From assembly GCA_035552395.1 (NCBI GenBank), contig DASZLL010000150.1:1-21175 (forward strand): a stretch of DNA of 21,175 bases. The letters are read 5' to 3'. Below the pieces are notes generated by a model, which was given only the letters and a program-made list of their open reading frames with translations, was not told where the DNA came from and searched no databases. Source of the stretch: Bog-473 sp035552395 (lineage in GTDB: Bacteria; Actinomycetota; Acidimicrobiia; Acidimicrobiales; RAAP-2). This document shows, one piece after another, positions 20,941 to 21,175 of the stretch (position 1 is its first letter; each line of letters opens with the position of its first letter). Position numbers and translations under genes: made by a program.

Positions 20941-21175
20941 CTACGAGGTCCTCAACGAGGAACCGGTCTCCAGGAGGGTTTTGAGGCTGGAAAGAACAGC
21001 GGGCCAACCCTCGGAGATGCCCCGGAGGACCGCACTGCCGGGCGCAAAGCCATCGTGGATCACCGTGAGCTTGGCCACGCCGTGCCCCACGTCTTCGATG
21101 TCGTAGGACACCTTGGAGCGAGGCTCGGCCCGCCACGTGTCGGCGGTGGCTTCGTCCATGCCCACCTCGACAGCC
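20941..21175 (-). CDS. AHSA1/SRPBCC-domain protein, C-terminal part
   Basis: The minus-strand frame is open from the window edge to TAG at 20941-20943 and gives about 77 residues. The sequence 'SKVSYDIEDVGHGVAKLTVIHDGF' followed by 'GISEGWPAVLSSLKTLLETG' is the C-terminal half of AHSA1-type START-like (SRPBCC) domains, including the long C-terminal helix with the 'GWPAVLSSLKTLLETG' signature. Such proteins bind hydrophobic ligands and are often encoded beside an ArsR-type regulator, which would lie beyond the edge if present. An internal ATG at 21159 is probably not the start because the first half of the domain would be missing. It is convergent with the thioesterase, 39 bases apart. Confidence 0.75.
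   Translation of the reverse strand, partial: AVEVGMDEATADTWRAEPRSKVSYDIEDVGHGVAKLTVIHDGFAPGSAVLRGISEGWPAVLSSLKTLLETGSSLRTS

Noticed and set aside
21159..21159. Internal ATG as the start of the right-edge AHSA1-type protein
   Set aside because: It would remove the N-terminal half of the domain; the frame stays open to the window edge, so the true start is probably outside.

Overview
The window is a dense stretch of high-GC chromosomal DNA with no rRNA, tRNA, CRISPR array or insertion sequence that I can see. Several features point to an Actinomycetota bacterium: many GTG starts, a start-proximal (leaderless-type) -10 motif in front of several genes, an F420-type LLM oxidoreductase, a large actinobacterial FUSC exporter, and a biotin synthase followed by a BsaP-like small protein. 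The gene mix suits Acidimicrobiia or a related lineage. That placement is inference and cannot be settled from the sequence alone.

Layout. The left edge holds the N-terminus of a minus-strand SAM methyltransferase. Divergent from it is a plus-strand run: D12 adenine DNA methyltransferase, PPK2 polyphosphate kinase, LLM oxidoreductase, amidase, cupin dioxygenase and cytochrome P450 (246-6538). The first three are joined by two GTGA stop/start overlaps. A SnoaL-like protein and a GH15 glycoside hydrolase follow (6626-8920). The GH15 gene meets a minus-strand FUSC membrane protein stop codon to stop codon. The FUSC gene is divergent from a MarR regulator across an AT-rich operator, and two universal stress proteins lie downstream of marR. 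Next is a TetR regulator divergent from a DHA2-type MFS exporter, with clear palindromes between them.

The 15.3-17.7 kb part holds small or poorly known genes: a membrane-anchored protein, a VOC protein, an ABM-like monooxygenase and a Ser/Thr-linker lipoprotein. An ACAD10/11-like acyl-CoA dehydrogenase is divergent from bioB. Right behind bioB is a 59-codon Cys-rich ORF that I identify as BsaP, the auxiliary protein of actinobacterial biotin synthases. A PaaI-type thioesterase and the C-terminal part of an AHSA1/SRPBCC protein close the window.

The most interesting items are four. (1) The bioB-bsaP pair, in which BioB has Val where the E. coli enzyme has the [2Fe-2S] ligand Cys128. (2) The translationally coupled DNA methylase-PPK2-LLM trio. 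(3) Two divergent regulator/exporter pairs with readable operators. (4) A recurrent leaderless promoter pattern. I see no clearly new defence or mobile system; most genes belong to known families, and the novelty lies in their combinations and details.
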